DNA from: CAZYPU01 sp049642705
GTDB lineage: Bacteria; Omnitrophota; Gorgyraeia; JABMRN01; RBG-13-46-9
Length of the DNA: 7,984 nt
Assembly: GCA_049642705.1 (NCBI GenBank)
Contig: JBARPB010000072.1
Coordinates: forward strand, 1-7,984
Direction: 5' to 3'
Below the pieces are notes generated by a model, which saw nothing but the letters and a program-made list of their open reading frames with translations, was not told the origin of the DNA and did not search any database. Positions 1-6,114 of this stretch are shown here, piece by piece. How positions within the stretch are numbered: position 1 is the stretch's first letter; each line of letters starts with the position of its first letter. The position numbers and the translations under genes are program-made.

Positions 1-1145
1 TTCCCCGGTTTTGCGGGGGGCTGGTGGGCTACATGGGCTATGACGTGGTGAGATTTTTCGAAAAGATACCGGATGAAACGAGGGACGATTTGAATTTGCC
101 GGATTGCCTTTTCATGCTGACAGATACGATACTTCTTTTCGACCACGTAGACCGCAAGATAAAAATCGTTTCAAATGTTTTTGTCGGAAAGGACGCTTCG
201 TCGGCATATGAAGAGGCAGTCGCGAAGATCGAGAGAATCACCAGGCGCCTTTCAAAACCCAAGAAGAAGCCTGTAAAAGCGGGAAAAACAAAAAAAGGCA
301 GAGGCAGAAAGAATTCCCTGAAATCAAATCTTACGAAACGGCAGTTTACGCGCATCGTAAAGAAAGCCAAGGAATATATAAAATCAGGCGACATTATCCA
401 GGTCGTTCTTTCGCAGAGATTCAAAAAAGAGATAAAATCCGACCCGTTCGAGATATACAGGGCTCTCCGGAGCATAAATCCGTCGCCCTATATGTTCTAC
501 CTTAAATTCGGGAAGATCCGCCTCGTAGGCGCCTCTCCGGAAATCATGGTAAGGTGCGAGGAGGGTATTGCGGAACTCCGGCCTATCGCGGGGACAAGGC
601 CGAGGGGCCGAGGCGAAAAGGAAGACAACGCTCTTGCAAAAGAGCTTTTGAAAGACCCGAAGGAAAGGGCCGAGCACATCATGCTTGTCGATTTAGGCAG
701 AAACGATATAGGCAGGGTCTGCCGTTTTGATACGGTGAAGGTATCGGAGTTTATGGTGATAGAGAAATACTCGCACGTCATGCATATCGTAAGCGATGTC
801 TCCGGCGTCCTTAAGCCCAAGAGCGATATATTTGACCTCGCGAGGGCATCTTTTCCGGCCGGCACCGTAACGGGAGCGCCCAAAATACGCGCAATGGAAA
901 TAATAGACGAGCTCGAGAACATTAAAAGGGGTATCTACGCCGGGAGCGTCGGATATTTCAGTTTTTCCGGCAATCTCGATACCTGCATCGCAATCCGCAC
1001 AATCATAGTGAACGGGAAAACCGCTTATGTCCAGGCGGGCGCCGGCATAGTGGCGGATTCAAAGCCCGAAAAGGAATACAAAGAGACGCTGAACAAGGCA
1101 AAGGCGATGCTTAAGGCGATTGACGAAGCAGAAGAGGGATTATAA
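1..1145 (+). CDS. trpE: Anthranilate synthase component I, 5'-truncated by the window edge
   Basis: Large subunit of anthranilate synthase, converting chorismate plus ammonia (from TrpG) to anthranilate and pyruvate in the cytoplasm. The reading frame is open to the left edge (first full codon at base 3, reading PRFCGGLVGYMGYD), so the apparent GTG at base 24 is internal. About 380 residues are visible, and roughly the first 110-130 of the usual 460-520 are missing, including the N-terminal tryptophan-feedback region. Numbering visible residues, I see IKSGDIIQVVLSQRF (126-140), PIAGTRPRG (194-202), the ERAEHIMLVDLGRND segment (221-235), GTVTGAPK (287-294) and GAGIVADS (346-353), all in the chorismate-binding domain. 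PIAGT has Ala where lysine-type PabB enzymes carry PIKGT, which together with the trp neighbours favours TrpE over PabB. A lysine-rich linker lies at 85-107. The TAA stop directly abuts the trpG ATG. Confidence 0.97.
   Translation, partial: PRFCGGLVGYMGYDVVRFFEKIPDETRDDLNLPDCLFMLTDTILLFDHVDRKIKIVSNVFVGKDASSAYEEAVAKIERITRRLSKPKKKPVKAGKTKKGRGRKNSLKSNLTKRQFTRIVKKAKEYIKSGDIIQVVLSQRFKKEIKSDPFEIYRALRSINPSPYMFYLKFGKIRLVGASPEIMVRCEEGIAELRPIAGTRPRGRGEKEDNALAKELLKDPKERAEHIMLVDLGRNDIGRVCRFDTVKVSEFMVIEKYSHVMHIVSDVSGVLKPKSDIFDLARASFPAGTVTGAPKIRAMEIIDELENIKRGIYAGSVGYFSFSGNLDTCIAIRTIIVNGKTAYVQAGAGIVADSKPEKEYKETLNKAKAMLKAIDEAEEGL
1134..1139 (+). promoter_or_regulatory. Ribosome binding site for trpG, inside the trpE end
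   Basis: GAGGGA within the last trpE codons, with 6 nt to the ATG at 1146. It supports that start, which also gives the canonical TrpG N-terminus VLVIDNYDSFTYNL. Confidence 0.6.
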
Positions 1146-1712
1146 ATGGTTCTTGTAATAGACAATTATGATTCTTTCACTTACAACCTGGTCCAGTACC
1201 TGGGAGAGCTTGGTGCCGAGAGCGTTGTCTTCAGGAATAACGGGATAACGCTCGGTAGGATAAAGAAGATGAAACCTGCTAAAATTATTATTTCTCCCGG
1301 ACCCGGCAAGCCGCGGGATGCCGGTATTTCCAACGACGTTATAAGGGAATTTTCTGGAAAAATCCCCATTTTGGGCGTTTGCCTGGGCCATCAGTGCATA
1401 GGCGAGGTTTTCGGCGGGGAAATCGTAGGAGCCCGGCGCATCATGCACGGGAAGACCTCGCTCATATATCATAACAGAAAAGATATATTCAAGGCTGTCA
1501 AAAATCCGTTTGAGGCGACCCGCTATCACTCACTTATTATAAAACGAAGGTCCCTCCCCAGGGTGCTGGAGGTTACCGCCCGGACAAAGGAAAAAGAAAT
1601 TATGGGCGTAAAGCATAAAAACCACCCCACGCGTGGGGTGCAGTTTCACCCCGAGTCGATATTGACGGGCGAGGGGAAGAAGATACTGGGGAACTTTTTG
1701 AAACACAGATGA
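1146..1712 (+). CDS. trpG: Anthranilate synthase component II, glutamine amidotransferase subunit
   Basis: Class I glutamine amidotransferase of 188 residues, the usual length for a free-standing TrpG/PabA. It hydrolyses glutamine and passes ammonia to TrpE. The catalytic triad is visible: nucleophile Cys79 in GVCLGHQ, and His168 and Glu170 in GVQFHPES. Also visible are the oxyanion-loop region SPGPGKP (50-56), HGKTS (101-105) and RYHSL (126-130). There is no fusion to TrpD, unlike the trpGD fusions of enterics or Thermotoga. It starts directly after the trpE TAA, implying coupled and stoichiometric translation. Its last two codons and TGA stop lie inside a 19-bp direct repeat. Codons for residues 160-165 contain a perfect 18-bp palindrome. 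By sequence alone it could also serve PabB in folate synthesis, as a single amphibolic subunit does in some bacteria. The trp context makes TrpG the primary call. Confidence 0.97.
   Translation: MVLVIDNYDSFTYNLVQYLGELGAESVVFRNNGITLGRIKKMKPAKIIISPGPGKPRDAGISNDVIREFSGKIPILGVCLGHQCIGEVFGGEIVGARRIMHGKTSLIYHNRKDIFKAVKNPFEATRYHSLIIKRRSLPRVLEVTARTKEKEIMGVKHKNHPTRGVQFHPESILTGEGKKILGNFLKHR
1623..1640 (+). repeat. Perfect 18-bp palindrome inside trpG
   Basis: CACCCCACGCGTGGGGTG reads the same on both strands, centred on ACGCGT. Its right arm GGGGTG (1635-1640) is also complementary to a second CACCCC at 1647-1652, so two mutually exclusive hairpins could form in the mRNA. It is wholly coding (H-P-T-R-G-V, just before the conserved QFHPES). 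The palindrome is directly visible; any function is unknown and it may be chance. Confidence 0.6.
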
Positions 1713-1743
1713 TCACAGATAAGGAACACAGATGATCACAGAT
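1702..1743 (+). repeat. 19-bp direct repeat bridging the trpG stop and trpD start
   Basis: AACACAGATGATCACAGAT occurs at 1702-1720 and again at 1725-1743, separated by AAGG, giving a 23-nt period. Each copy contains two CACAGAT heptamers, so there are four in all (1704, 1714, 1727 and 1737). Copy 1 supplies the last trpG codons and its TGA (1710-1712). Copy 2 supplies the trpD ATG (1732-1734) and codons M-I-T-D. The AAGG between the copies forms the trpD Shine-Dalgarno site. Because 23 is not a multiple of three, the duplication is tolerated only because it sits between two frames. From memory, ACAGAT-rich short repeats are scattered in intergenic DNA of various bacteria; whether this is one of them I infer only weakly. 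Confidence 0.9.
1721..1725 (+). promoter_or_regulatory. Ribosome binding site for trpD, between two repeat copies
   Basis: AAGGA is placed 6 nt before the ATG at 1732. It decides the trpD start in favour of the ATG in repeat copy 2 over the similar ATG in copy 1 (1709), which is in another frame and opens only eight codons. Confidence 0.6.
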
Positions 1744-2745
1744 GCGTTGGCAAAATTAAAGAAAAAAGAAAACCTGACTGAAAAGGAAACAGAAGAGGTC
1801 TTTACCGAGATTATGAAAGGTTTGGTTGAAACCGATACAATAGCGTCTTTTCTCCTCGCCCTTAAGGAGAAGAAGGAAACCGTCGAGGAAATAACGGGTG
1901 CAGCCCGGATTATGCGGAAGTTTGCCACGAGAATAAACCCTAAGGATACGCGCCTTTTGGATACCTGCGGCACCGGAGGGGATACATCGGAGACCTTCAA
2001 CATCTCCACCGTAAGCGCTTTCGTCGCCTGCGGCGCCGGTTTAAGCGTCGCCAAGCACGGCAACAGAGCCGTCTCGAGTAAATGCGGGAGCGCCGACCTC
2101 CTCGAGGAATTAGGGGTGAACATAAATATCGGGAAAGAAATTGTAGAAAAATGCATCGACGATATCGGCATAGGTTTCCTTTTTGCGCCGAGGCTTCACC
2201 TTGCGATGAAGTACGCGATGCCGGCAAGAAAAATGATTAAGACGCGCTCGATATTCAACATTTTAGGCCCGTTAACCAATCCCGCGGGCGCCAAATATCA
2301 GCTCCTGGGGGTTTATGACGAAAGCCTGACAATAACATTGGCAGAGGTGCTGAAGAATCTGGGCTCTACTGCCGCGATGGTGGTTTACGGAAGAGACGGG
2401 CTGGACGAGATAACAACTACCGACATGACAGCAGTCGCAGAGCTCAAAAATAACGAAATCAAGATATATGCGGTATGCCCGGAGGACGTTGATATTAAGC
2501 GTTCGCAGAAAGAGGATTTAAAAGGCGGCGACGCGGCTTTCAACGCGAAAATAGCGCTTGGGGTACTCAATGGGGAAAAGGGGCCGAGGCGCGATATCGG
2601 CCTTTTGAACGCCGGAGCGGCAATTTATGTCACGGGGATGGCTGCAACATTGGCTGAGGGCATAAAAAAAGCCGAAGAATCCATCGATTCCGGCCGCGCA
2701 TTGGAGAAGCTAAAGAAACTGAAGGAATTTACTAACAAACAATGA
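1732..2745 (+). CDS. trpD: Anthranilate phosphoribosyltransferase
   Basis: Transfers phosphoribose from PRPP to anthranilate, giving N-(5-phosphoribosyl)-anthranilate, the second step of the branch. At 337 residues it has the standard family length. An all-helical N-terminal domain (about 1-70, with the typical TDTIASFLLALKEK segment) is followed by the nucleoside-phosphorylase-like domain. The PRPP-binding glycine loop is CGTGGD (79-84), then FNIST (89-93) and the anthranilate/PRPP site KHGNR (108-112) with SSKCGSAD (115-122). Further along are the conserved stretch RSIFNILGPLTNPA and an acidic GRDGLDEI segment for metal binding. The start is fixed by AAGGA 6 nt upstream and by the family-typical MI-x-x-AL-x-KL beginning. 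The TGA stop overlaps the trpC ATG as ATGA. This is the one trp gene preceded by a real gap, and the first four codons lie in a repeat. Confidence 0.97.
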   Translation: MITDALAKLKKKENLTEKETEEVFTEIMKGLVETDTIASFLLALKEKKETVEEITGAARIMRKFATRINPKDTRLLDTCGTGGDTSETFNISTVSAFVACGAGLSVAKHGNRAVSSKCGSADLLEELGVNINIGKEIVEKCIDDIGIGFLFAPRLHLAMKYAMPARKMIKTRSIFNILGPLTNPAGAKYQLLGVYDESLTITLAEVLKNLGSTAAMVVYGRDGLDEITTTDMTAVAELKNNEIKIYAVCPEDVDIKRSQKEDLKGGDAAFNAKIALGVLNGEKGPRRDIGLLNAGAAIYVTGMAATLAEGIKKAEESIDSGRALEKLKKLKEFTNKQ

Positions 2746-3518
2746 TACTGTCGAAAATAATAAACGAAAAAAGAAAAGAAATAGAGGCCTCGCGGCTCAC
2801 AATGCCCGACGAGAAACTCAAGGAGCTCGCAAGCAAAATTTACATAAAAAGCTCCTTCAAGAGGAACGTGGCGCGGCCGCACCACATAAATTTAATAGCG
2901 GAACTAAAGAAGGCATCTCCGCAGAAGGGCATCATAAGAGGCGATTTTAATCCGCTTAAGATCGCCCTGACATACCAGGCGGGCGGCGCCGGCGCACTTT
3001 CGGTATTGACGGATGAAAGGTTTTTCGAGGGCCGCCTGAAGACGCTTAAGGAGCTCAAAGAGCGGGTTACGCTGCCGCTTTTGCGCAAGGACTTTATTAT
3101 AGACGAATATCAGATTTACGAATCCCTTTACTGGGGCGCGGATGCGATACTTCTTATCGCCGATATATTGACCGAAGAGGAACTTGCGCGTTTTTACAGG
3201 ATAGCCAAGGATCTCGGCATGGATGTCCTGGTAGAGGTTCACAACGAAGAAGACGTGGAGAAAGCCCTTAAATCGGGCGCTTCCATTATAGGCATAAATA
3301 ACAGGGACCTCAACACCTTCAGGGTAGACCTTGCGGTTACCCAGCGCCTTGTGCGCCTTATTCCCGAAAACAAGGTCAAGATTTCCGAAAGCGGCATAAA
3401 GACATATGAGGACGTGATGTTTCTGAAGAGCCTCGGAATAAACGCGGTTTTGATCGGCGAGGCATTCATGGAGGCCGATGATATTGCCGCGAAGATGCGG
3501 GAGATAATGCGGTATTAA
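2742..3518 (+). CDS. trpC: Indole-3-glycerol phosphate synthase
   Basis: A TIM-barrel lyase of 258 residues, the usual size for a stand-alone enzyme. It decarboxylates and cyclises carboxyphenylamino-deoxyribulose phosphate to indole-3-glycerol phosphate. Visible motifs in order: IAELKKASPQKG (52-63, with Glu54 and Lys56), SVLTDERFFEG (87-97), LLRKDF (113-118, with the general-acid Lys116), then GADAILLI, VEVHNEEDVEKAL, INNRDLNTF, SESGI and the phosphate-binding LIGEAFM near the C-terminus. It is not fused to trpF, unlike the enteric trpC. Its ATG overlaps the trpD TGA by 4 nt. The nearest AAGGA (2722-2726) is 15 nt away, so translation probably relies on coupling to trpD. Its TAA is followed after one base by the trpF ATG. 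Confidence 0.97.
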   Translation: MILSKIINEKRKEIEASRLTMPDEKLKELASKIYIKSSFKRNVARPHHINLIAELKKASPQKGIIRGDFNPLKIALTYQAGGAGALSVLTDERFFEGRLKTLKELKERVTLPLLRKDFIIDEYQIYESLYWGADAILLIADILTEEELARFYRIAKDLGMDVLVEVHNEEDVEKALKSGASIIGINNRDLNTFRVDLAVTQRLVRLIPENKVKISESGIKTYEDVMFLKSLGINAVLIGEAFMEADDIAAKMREIMRY

Positions 3519-3519
3519 C

Positions 3520-4140
3520 ATGGTGAAGGTTAAGATTTGCGGGATAACGGATTTAAGGGACGCGCTGAAAGCATATGAATTGGGAGCTGACCTTGTCGGG
3601 TTTATATTTTTTGAAAAGAGCCCACGGAAAATAGAGCCTGACCGCGCGCGTGTTATCATAGAAGACCTGCCGAAGGATTTGCCGAAGGTGGGGCTCTTTT
3701 TAAATCAGGACTTGGACACCGTAAGGTCTATGGCCGAGAGATGTCATCTTGACATTCTGCAGCTACACGGCGAGGAAGACCCGGACTACTGCGGTCGCCT
3801 CAGAAAGGATTTTAAAATAATAAAATCGTTCAAGGTAAAAGACCCCTCGAGCATAAAAGGCGTAGATAGATATCAGAGAGTTGACTATTATCTATTTGAT
3901 ACATATATGAAAGGTATCCCGGGCGGTACAGGGAAAAGTTTCAACTGGGATATTCTGGGAGGGGGGTCGTTTAAAAAAACCGTTTTTTTGGCAGGCGGTC
4001 TTACCCCGAAAAATGTCAGTGCGGCAATAAGAAAGGTCGCGCCATATGCGGTTGACGTGGCAAGCGGCGTAGAAAAATCGCCCGGAAAGAAAGATTACGG
4101 GCTTTTGAAGGAGTTTATAGATAATGCGAAAAAAACATAA
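3520..4140 (+). CDS. trpF: Phosphoribosylanthranilate isomerase
   Basis: Amadori isomerase of 206 residues, a TIM barrel that converts N-(5-phosphoribosyl)-anthranilate to the TrpC substrate. The catalytic pair is present: general base Cys7 in VKICGIT at the N-terminus and general acid Asp127 in LFDT. Other family segments are GADLVGFIFFEKSPR (22-36), the LQLHGEE motif (80-86), the glycine-rich PGGTGKSFNW (134-143) and the C-terminal LAGGLTPKNV and DVASGVE phosphate-binding loops. The ATG is one base after the trpC stop, with no good Shine-Dalgarno, suggesting translational re-initiation. The last 17 nt overlap trpB. Codons around 3957-3989 hold three mononucleotide runs (G6, A7 and T7) but the frame is intact. 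Confidence 0.97.
   Translation: MVKVKICGITDLRDALKAYELGADLVGFIFFEKSPRKIEPDRARVIIEDLPKDLPKVGLFLNQDLDTVRSMAERCHLDILQLHGEEDPDYCGRLRKDFKIIKSFKVKDPSSIKGVDRYQRVDYYLFDTYMKGIPGGTGKSFNWDILGGGSFKKTVFLAGGLTPKNVSAAIRKVAPYAVDVASGVEKSPGKKDYGLLKEFIDNAKKT
4108..4113 (+). promoter_or_regulatory. Ribosome binding site for trpB, inside trpF
   Basis: AAGGAG inside the trpF 3' end, 10 nt before the ATG at 4124. It supports that start and hence the 17-nt trpF/trpB overlap. Confidence 0.6.
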
Positions 4141-5320
4141 AACACCGGATAAAAAAGGATATTTTGCCGAATTCGGCGGCAAATTTGTGCCGGAGACACT
4201 TATGCATGCCCTGGAAGAGCTGGAAGCAGAGCTTGAAAAGGCCTTAAGGGACAGGAAATTTCTGAAGGAGTTTGATTATTATCTAAGGGAATATGCCGGT
4301 AGGCCAACACCCCTTTATTTTGCCCGCCACCTTACGGAAAAACTCGGCGGCGCGAAAATCTACCTGAAACGCGAGGACCTCGCGCATACGGGCGCGCATA
4401 AAATAAACAACACCATTGGCCAGGTGCTCCTTGCAAAAAAGATGAAGAAGCACCGGCTTATCGCCGAGACGGGCGCCGGCCAGCACGGCGTCGCAACCGC
4501 AACCGTCGCTGCGATGTTTGGTTTCACATGCGACATTTACATGGGGACCGAGGATATCAGGAGGCAGTCGCTTAACGTATACAGGATGAAGCTCATGGGC
4601 GCGCGGGTTATCCCGGTAACGAGCGGCTCGCGGACACTGAAAGACGCGACGAACGAAGCGATAAGAGACTGGGTTACCAACGTTGAGAATACGCACTATG
4701 TCCTGGGCTCGGTTGTGGGCCCGCACCCCTATCCTTTCATGGTGCGGGAATTTCAAACTGTAATCGGCAAGGAAGCGAGAAAACAAATTATTGCCTCCGC
4801 CGGAAGGCTTCCGGATTACCTTGTTGCCTGCGTCGGAGGAGGAAGCAATTCTATCGGGCTTTTCCATCCGTTTTTTCACGACAGGAAGGTAAAGTTTATC
4901 GGAGTAGAAGCCGCAGGCTCGGGGATAGCGACAAAGAAACACGCCGCGACGCTCATTAAAGGAGAGAAAGGGGTGCTTCACGGCTCACGCAGCTATCTTT
5001 TGCAGGATAAAGACGGCCAGGTAAATATAGCGCATTCTGTCGCGGCCGGGCTGGATTATCCGGGTGTCGGGCCGGAACATTCCTATTACAAGAAAATCAA
5101 ACGCGCAAAGTATGTAGCGGTTACCGACAGGGATGCGCTTCGGGGATTCAGGCTTTTGTCCGAATATGAGGGCATTATCCCTGCGCTTGAGCCGGCGCAC
5201 GCGATATATTATCTTTCGAAGCTCGCGCCGCGCTTAAAAAAGAATAAAATAATTATTCTTTGCCTGTCCGGCCGCGGGGATAAGGATATCGATACAGCGA
5301 AGGAGTATATAAAACTGTGA
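4124..5320 (+). CDS. trpB: Tryptophan synthase beta chain (TrpB1 type)
   Basis: PLP enzyme of 398 residues, the size of typical TrpB1. It condenses indole, channelled from TrpA, with L-serine to give tryptophan. It opens with the family-typical GYFAEFGGKFVPETL (12-26). The PLP lysine is Lys93 in HTGAHKINN, the catalytic glutamate is Glu115 in AETGAGQHG, and the PLP-phosphate loop is GGGSN (238-242). The later segments GVLHGSRSYLLQDKDGQV, AGLDYPGVGPEHS and SGRGDKD are characteristic of the TrpA-dependent TrpB1 group rather than TrpB2. A short lysine-rich tail (RKKHKTPDKK) precedes the conserved start and overlaps trpF. The TGA stop overlaps the trpA GTG by 4 nt, fitting equimolar alpha2beta2 assembly. 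Confidence 0.98.
   Translation: MRKKHKTPDKKGYFAEFGGKFVPETLMHALEELEAELEKALRDRKFLKEFDYYLREYAGRPTPLYFARHLTEKLGGAKIYLKREDLAHTGAHKINNTIGQVLLAKKMKKHRLIAETGAGQHGVATATVAAMFGFTCDIYMGTEDIRRQSLNVYRMKLMGARVIPVTSGSRTLKDATNEAIRDWVTNVENTHYVLGSVVGPHPYPFMVREFQTVIGKEARKQIIASAGRLPDYLVACVGGGSNSIGLFHPFFHDRKVKFIGVEAAGSGIATKKHAATLIKGEKGVLHGSRSYLLQDKDGQVNIAHSVAAGLDYPGVGPEHSYYKKIKRAKYVAVTDRDALRGFRLLSEYEGIIPALEPAHAIYYLSKLAPRLKKNKIIILCLSGRGDKDIDTAKEYIKL
5300..5305 (+). promoter_or_regulatory. Ribosome binding site for trpA, supporting a GTG start
   Basis: AAGGAG in the trpB 3' end, 11 nt before the GTG at 5317. The spacing is long but the match is strong, and no ATG is available near the conserved N-terminus. Confidence 0.6.
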
Positions 5321-6114
5321 ACAGGATAGACAGATTATTCAGGGATTTAAGGAAGAAGCGCAAAAAAGCATTTATAGTGTACATAGCGGCGGGCGATCCC
5401 TCACTCGGCGAAACGGGAAAACTTATTATCGAGCTTGAGAAAAGCGGGGTGGACTTAGTCGAGATCGGCATACCCTTCTCCGACCCGCTTGCCGACGGCC
5501 CTACGATACAAAAAGCGTCACAACGCGCCCTTTCTAAAGGCGCAAGCGTAAAATCTATTTTGCGCATGGTCCACAGAACAAGGAAAAAGGTCAGTCTTCC
5601 GCTCGTATTTATGACATATTACAATCCCGTGTATCACTACGGCTTAGCAAAATTCGTCCGCGATTCCAAAAGCGCAGGTGTAGACGGCGTTATCATTCCG
5701 GATTTGCCGCCGGAAGAGGCAAAGGAAATTATCGGTATATCGAAAAAAGAGAATTTTGCGACGATTTTTCTGGCAGCACCCACCAGCACGAAGAAACGGC
5801 TTAAAGATATAGCAGCCAGAAGCACCGGTTTCATCTACTACGTTTCCTTAACGGGAGTAACCGGCGCCAGGAAAAAACTTCCCCGCGATATCATCGAGCA
5901 TGTAAGAAGTCTTAAAAGGATTACAAAAAAACCTGTCTGCGTGGGGTTCGGCATTTCCCGGCCAGAACAGGCAAGGAAGATATCGCGGCTTGCCGACGGT
6001 ATTATCGTGGGCAGCGCCGTTATCAAGGTGATAGAGAAGAATATCGGCAGGAAGGATTTACGCAAGTCGGTAGCGCGGTTTGTAAAAAGCCTCGAGAAGG
6101 CAATTCACGGATGA
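5317..6114 (+). CDS. trpA: Tryptophan synthase alpha chain
   Basis: TIM-barrel subunit of 265 residues that cleaves indole-3-glycerol phosphate to indole and glyceraldehyde 3-phosphate, passing indole to TrpB. Catalytic Glu49 (LVEIGIPFSDP) and Asp60 (LADGP) fall at exactly the Salmonella positions. YNPV (102-105), IPDLPPEE (127-134), the mobile loop-6 motif YYVSLTGVTGAR (174-185) and the phosphate-binding GFGIS (210-214) and VGSAV (231-235) are all present. A GTG start is called because it yields the family-typical MNRID-x-x-F beginning, forms a GTGA overlap with the trpB stop, and has AAGGAG upstream. The stop forms an ATGA overlap with the next gene, which is not a tryptophan gene. Confidence 0.97.
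   Translation: MNRIDRLFRDLRKKRKKAFIVYIAAGDPSLGETGKLIIELEKSGVDLVEIGIPFSDPLADGPTIQKASQRALSKGASVKSILRMVHRTRKKVSLPLVFMTYYNPVYHYGLAKFVRDSKSAGVDGVIIPDLPPEEAKEIIGISKKENFATIFLAAPTSTKKRLKDIAARSTGFIYYVSLTGVTGARKKLPRDIIEHVRSLKRITKKPVCVGFGISRPEQARKISRLADGIIVGSAVIKVIEKNIGRKDLRKSVARFVKSLEKAIHG
6095..6100 (+). promoter_or_regulatory. Probable ribosome binding site for the manC-like gene
   Basis: AGAAGG within the trpA 3' end, 10 nt before the ATG at 6111. It is a moderate match that supports the start overlapping the trpA stop. Confidence 0.45.

Noticed and set aside
24..1145. A GTG at base 24 as the true start of trpE.
   Set aside because: The frame is open upstream and encodes conserved TrpE residues (PRFCGGLVGY) before it, so the gene is simply truncated by the window.
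1..1712. The first two genes as pabB/pabA (folate synthesis).
   Set aside because: PIAGT rather than PIKGT and the directly coupled trpDCFBA genes favour TrpE/TrpG, although TrpG could be shared with a PabB elsewhere.
2904..3659. Long open frame on the minus strand (251 codons) opposite trpC and the start of trpF.
   Set aside because: It lies entirely antisense to clear trp genes, and its translation shows no recognisable domain. It arises from the codon composition of the coding strand.
3970..3981. TTTAAAAAAACC in trpF as a programmed frameshift site.
   Set aside because: The codon phase does not give a canonical tandem-slip heptamer, and the zero frame encodes the complete enzyme. No alternative-frame product is evident.
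4283..4981. Long open frame on the minus strand (232 codons) opposite trpB.
   Set aside because: It is the complement of a strongly conserved gene with all catalytic motifs in place, and has no family resemblance of its own.
5239..5261. AT-rich hairpin AAAGAATAA / TTATTCTTT with a 5-nt loop, as a possible terminator.
   Set aside because: It sits inside trpB coding sequence before the conserved SGRGDKD motif, has no GC stem, and is followed by tightly coupled genes.
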